Source: Microbacteriaceae bacterium 3FA27C10 (lineage in GTDB: Bacteria; Actinomycetota; Actinomycetes; Actinomycetales; Microbacteriaceae). From it: DNA of 64,000 nucleotides. The stretch covers positions 1-64,000 of the forward strand of contig SCNI01000004.1 in NCBI GenBank assembly GCA_005502775.1. The letters run 5' to 3'. The notes beneath the pieces are model-generated. The model searched no databases. It had not been told where the DNA came from and worked only from the letters and a program-made list of their open reading frames with translations. A program made the translations under genes and the position numbers. Below are positions 62,693 to 64,000 of the stretch, piece after piece; the first letter of the stretch is position 1; each line of letters begins with the position of its first letter.

Positions 62693-63604
62693 ATGGCTAT
62701 CACGCTGGAGTCCCCCGAAGCCCGAGCGAACAGACTCGCAGGCGAGACGTGGCAGTACGACGGGGCATCCGGGGGTGGTGTCTCGGGCACGGTCGCGTCG
62801 ATCAAGGAGATCTGGGGCCAGCGCCGCCTGCTCCGCCTGCTCACCGGGCGCGAGCTGAAGTCGCGCTACAAGGACAGCGCCGGCGGGTTCCTCTGGAGCC
62901 TCGCCAAGCCGCTGACGCAGCTGTTCATCTACTACATCGTGATCGGCCAGTTCCTCGGCGCCGCCCGCGGCATCGAGAACTTCGCCGTCTACATCTTCGC
63001 CGGGCTCACCATCTACACGCTGTTCAGCGAGATCGTGGGCACAGGCACCGGGTCGATCATCGCCAACGCCGGACTGGTGAAGAAGGTCTACCTGCCGCGG
63101 GAGATCTTCCCGCTCGCCGCGGTGGGCTCCGCCCTGTTCAATTTCGCCGTGCAGTTCGTCATCCTGATCCTCGCGGCCCTGTTCATCGGCACACTGAGCT
63201 TCGGCCCGCAGCTGCTGTTCGGGCTCGGCGCCCTGGTGCTGATCCTGGTCTGGGGCACGGCGATCGCGCTGCTGCTCGGCGCCCTCAATGTGTACCTGCG
63301 CGACATCCAGTACCTCGTCGAGGTCGTGCTGCTGCTGCTGATGTGGGCCTCGCCCATCCTCTACTCCTGGCAGCAGGCCGCCGCGGTGCTGCCGCAGTGG
63401 CTGCTCGAGATCTACGTCGACAGCCCCATCACTCTCGCGGTGCTCGGCTTCCAGGAGGCCTTCTGGTCGGAGGCCTCGCACGGCCAGCCGCTGGAACACC
63501 TGGCGCTCCGGATGCTCATCGCCGGCGTCATCGGCCTCATCGCGCTCTTCGGCGCACAACGAGTCTTCAGCCGCCTGCAGGGCGACTTCGCACAGGAGCT
63601 GTGA
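62693..63604 (+). CDS. wzm: ABC-2 type polysaccharide exporter permease (Wzm-like)
   Basis: The 303-residue membrane protein carries the ABC-2 permease layout with six helices: IKEIWGQRRLLRLLTGRELKSRYKDSAGGFLWSLAKPLTQL before the first helix, then NFAVYIFAGLTIYTLFSEIVGTGTGSIIANAGLVKKVYLPRE, a phrase typical of teichoic-acid and O-antigen exporters. It forms the membrane channel with the Wzt ATPase. GGAGG lies nine bases before the ATG. It is followed after three bases by the ATPase gene. Confidence 0.93.
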   Translation: MAITLESPEARANRLAGETWQYDGASGGGVSGTVASIKEIWGQRRLLRLLTGRELKSRYKDSAGGFLWSLAKPLTQLFIYYIVIGQFLGAARGIENFAVYIFAGLTIYTLFSEIVGTGTGSIIANAGLVKKVYLPREIFPLAAVGSALFNFAVQFVILILAALFIGTLSFGPQLLFGLGALVLILVWGTAIALLLGALNVYLRDIQYLVEVVLLLLMWASPILYSWQQAAAVLPQWLLEIYVDSPITLAVLGFQEAFWSEASHGQPLEHLALRMLIAGVIGLIALFGAQRVFSRLQGDFAQEL

Positions 63605-63607
63605 CCA

Positions 63608-64000
63608 GTGAGCGGTAATGTCCCCGTCGTCGAGATCAACGACGTCTCCAAGCGCTTCATCATCCGCAAGGAGAAGAGCCTCAAGGAACGCCTCGTCAAC
63701 GCCGGGCGCTCGAAGCAGTTCAAAGAGGACTTCTGGGCGCTCAAGAACGTGAACCTCGAGATCGACTCCGGCCAGACCATCGGCCTGATCGGGCCGAACG
63801 GCTCGGGCAAGTCGACGCTGCTCAAGACCATCGGTGGAATCATCCAGCCCACCTCGGGCACGGTGCGCCGGCGCGGCCGCCTCGCCGCCCTGCTCGAGCT
63901 CGGCGCCGGATTCCACCAAGACCTCACCGGGCGTGAGAACGTCTACCTCAACGCCTCGATCCTCGGCCTCTCGCGCAAGCAGACCGACCTCTACTTCGAC
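63608..64000 (+). CDS. wzt: ABC exporter ATP-binding protein (Wzt-like), 5' part
   Basis: The first 131 residues are present. They show VVEINDVSKRFIIRKEKSLKERLVNAG, a long N-terminal strand typical of polysaccharide exporters, Walker A GPNGSGKST (residues 62-70), the following SGTVRRRGRLAALLELGAGFHQDLTGRENVYLNASILGL and SRKQTDLYFD. The ELGAGFHQDLTGREN phrase is the mark of the teichoic-acid/O-antigen export group. Signature and Walker B motifs, and any C-terminal glycan-binding domain, are beyond the window edge. AGGAG precedes the GTG. Confidence 0.95.
   Translation, partial: MSGNVPVVEINDVSKRFIIRKEKSLKERLVNAGRSKQFKEDFWALKNVNLEIDSGQTIGLIGPNGSGKSTLLKTIGGIIQPTSGTVRRRGRLAALLELGAGFHQDLTGRENVYLNASILGLSRKQTDLYFD

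Overview
The window looks like a chromosomal segment of a high-GC actinobacterium, most likely a member of the Microbacteriaceae. The basis is the gene content and order: whiB1-pdtaS, secA-hpf-comF-lpqB-mtrB-mtrA, ahcY, DUF3499, whiB2 and manA. This matches the order of the equivalent genes in Mycobacterium tuberculosis (whiB1/pdtaS, secA1, hpf, lpqB, mtrB, mtrA, sahH, manA, whiB2), with local rearrangement. The window also holds lysine tRNA, many leaderless-looking promoters (a TANNNT hexamer 6-7 nt before the start codon) and teichoic-acid or rhamnan-type glycan genes.

Layout. Bases 1-3006 are accessory DNA next to a tRNA-Lys(CTT) gene: small unknown genes in overlapping operons, a tyrosine recombinase and a DUF3263 gene, probably one end of an integrated element. 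Bases 3179-31449 are core genome: bcp peroxiredoxin, whiB1, the PdtaS-type kinase, a possibly structured non-coding region (6156-6350), the mtrA-mtrB-lpqB-comF-hpf-secA run on the minus strand, a DUF4129/DUF4350/MoxR/DUF58 operon on the plus strand with divergent spoIIM and RDD genes, S-adenosylhomocysteinase, a DUF3499/zincin-like divergent pair, DUF5719, a giant family-2 glycosyltransferase and whiB2. Bases 31637-35378 hold a GlxA-type regulator, mannose-6-phosphate isomerase and an acyl-CoA dehydrogenase.

Bases 35466-64000 are an envelope-glycan region. It has family-2 glycosyltransferases, a Wzx-like flippase and an O-antigen-ligase-like protein, a DUF2304/DUF2142 module, nucleotide-sugar enzymes (two epimerases, a UDP-sugar dehydrogenase), GtrA, GT-C type membrane transferases, a secreted protein with six C-terminal repeats, RgpF/WbsX-type genes, a two-domain glycosyltransferase and the Wzm/Wzt ABC exporter, whose ATPase runs off the right edge. 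These genes plausibly make sugar nucleotides, assemble a rhamnan- or teichoic-acid-like polymer on a lipid carrier and export it.

The most unusual signals are outside the genes: a run of perfect stem-loops with complementary loops between pdtaS and the next gene; two copies of a 22-bp-arm palindrome, both at convergent gene ends, that differ by compensatory changes; a 10-bp long-range pairing that would bury the secA ribosome binding site; and a hairpin that encloses the start codon of the gene at 48849. Long open frames antisense to most genes are GC-bias shadows and were left out.
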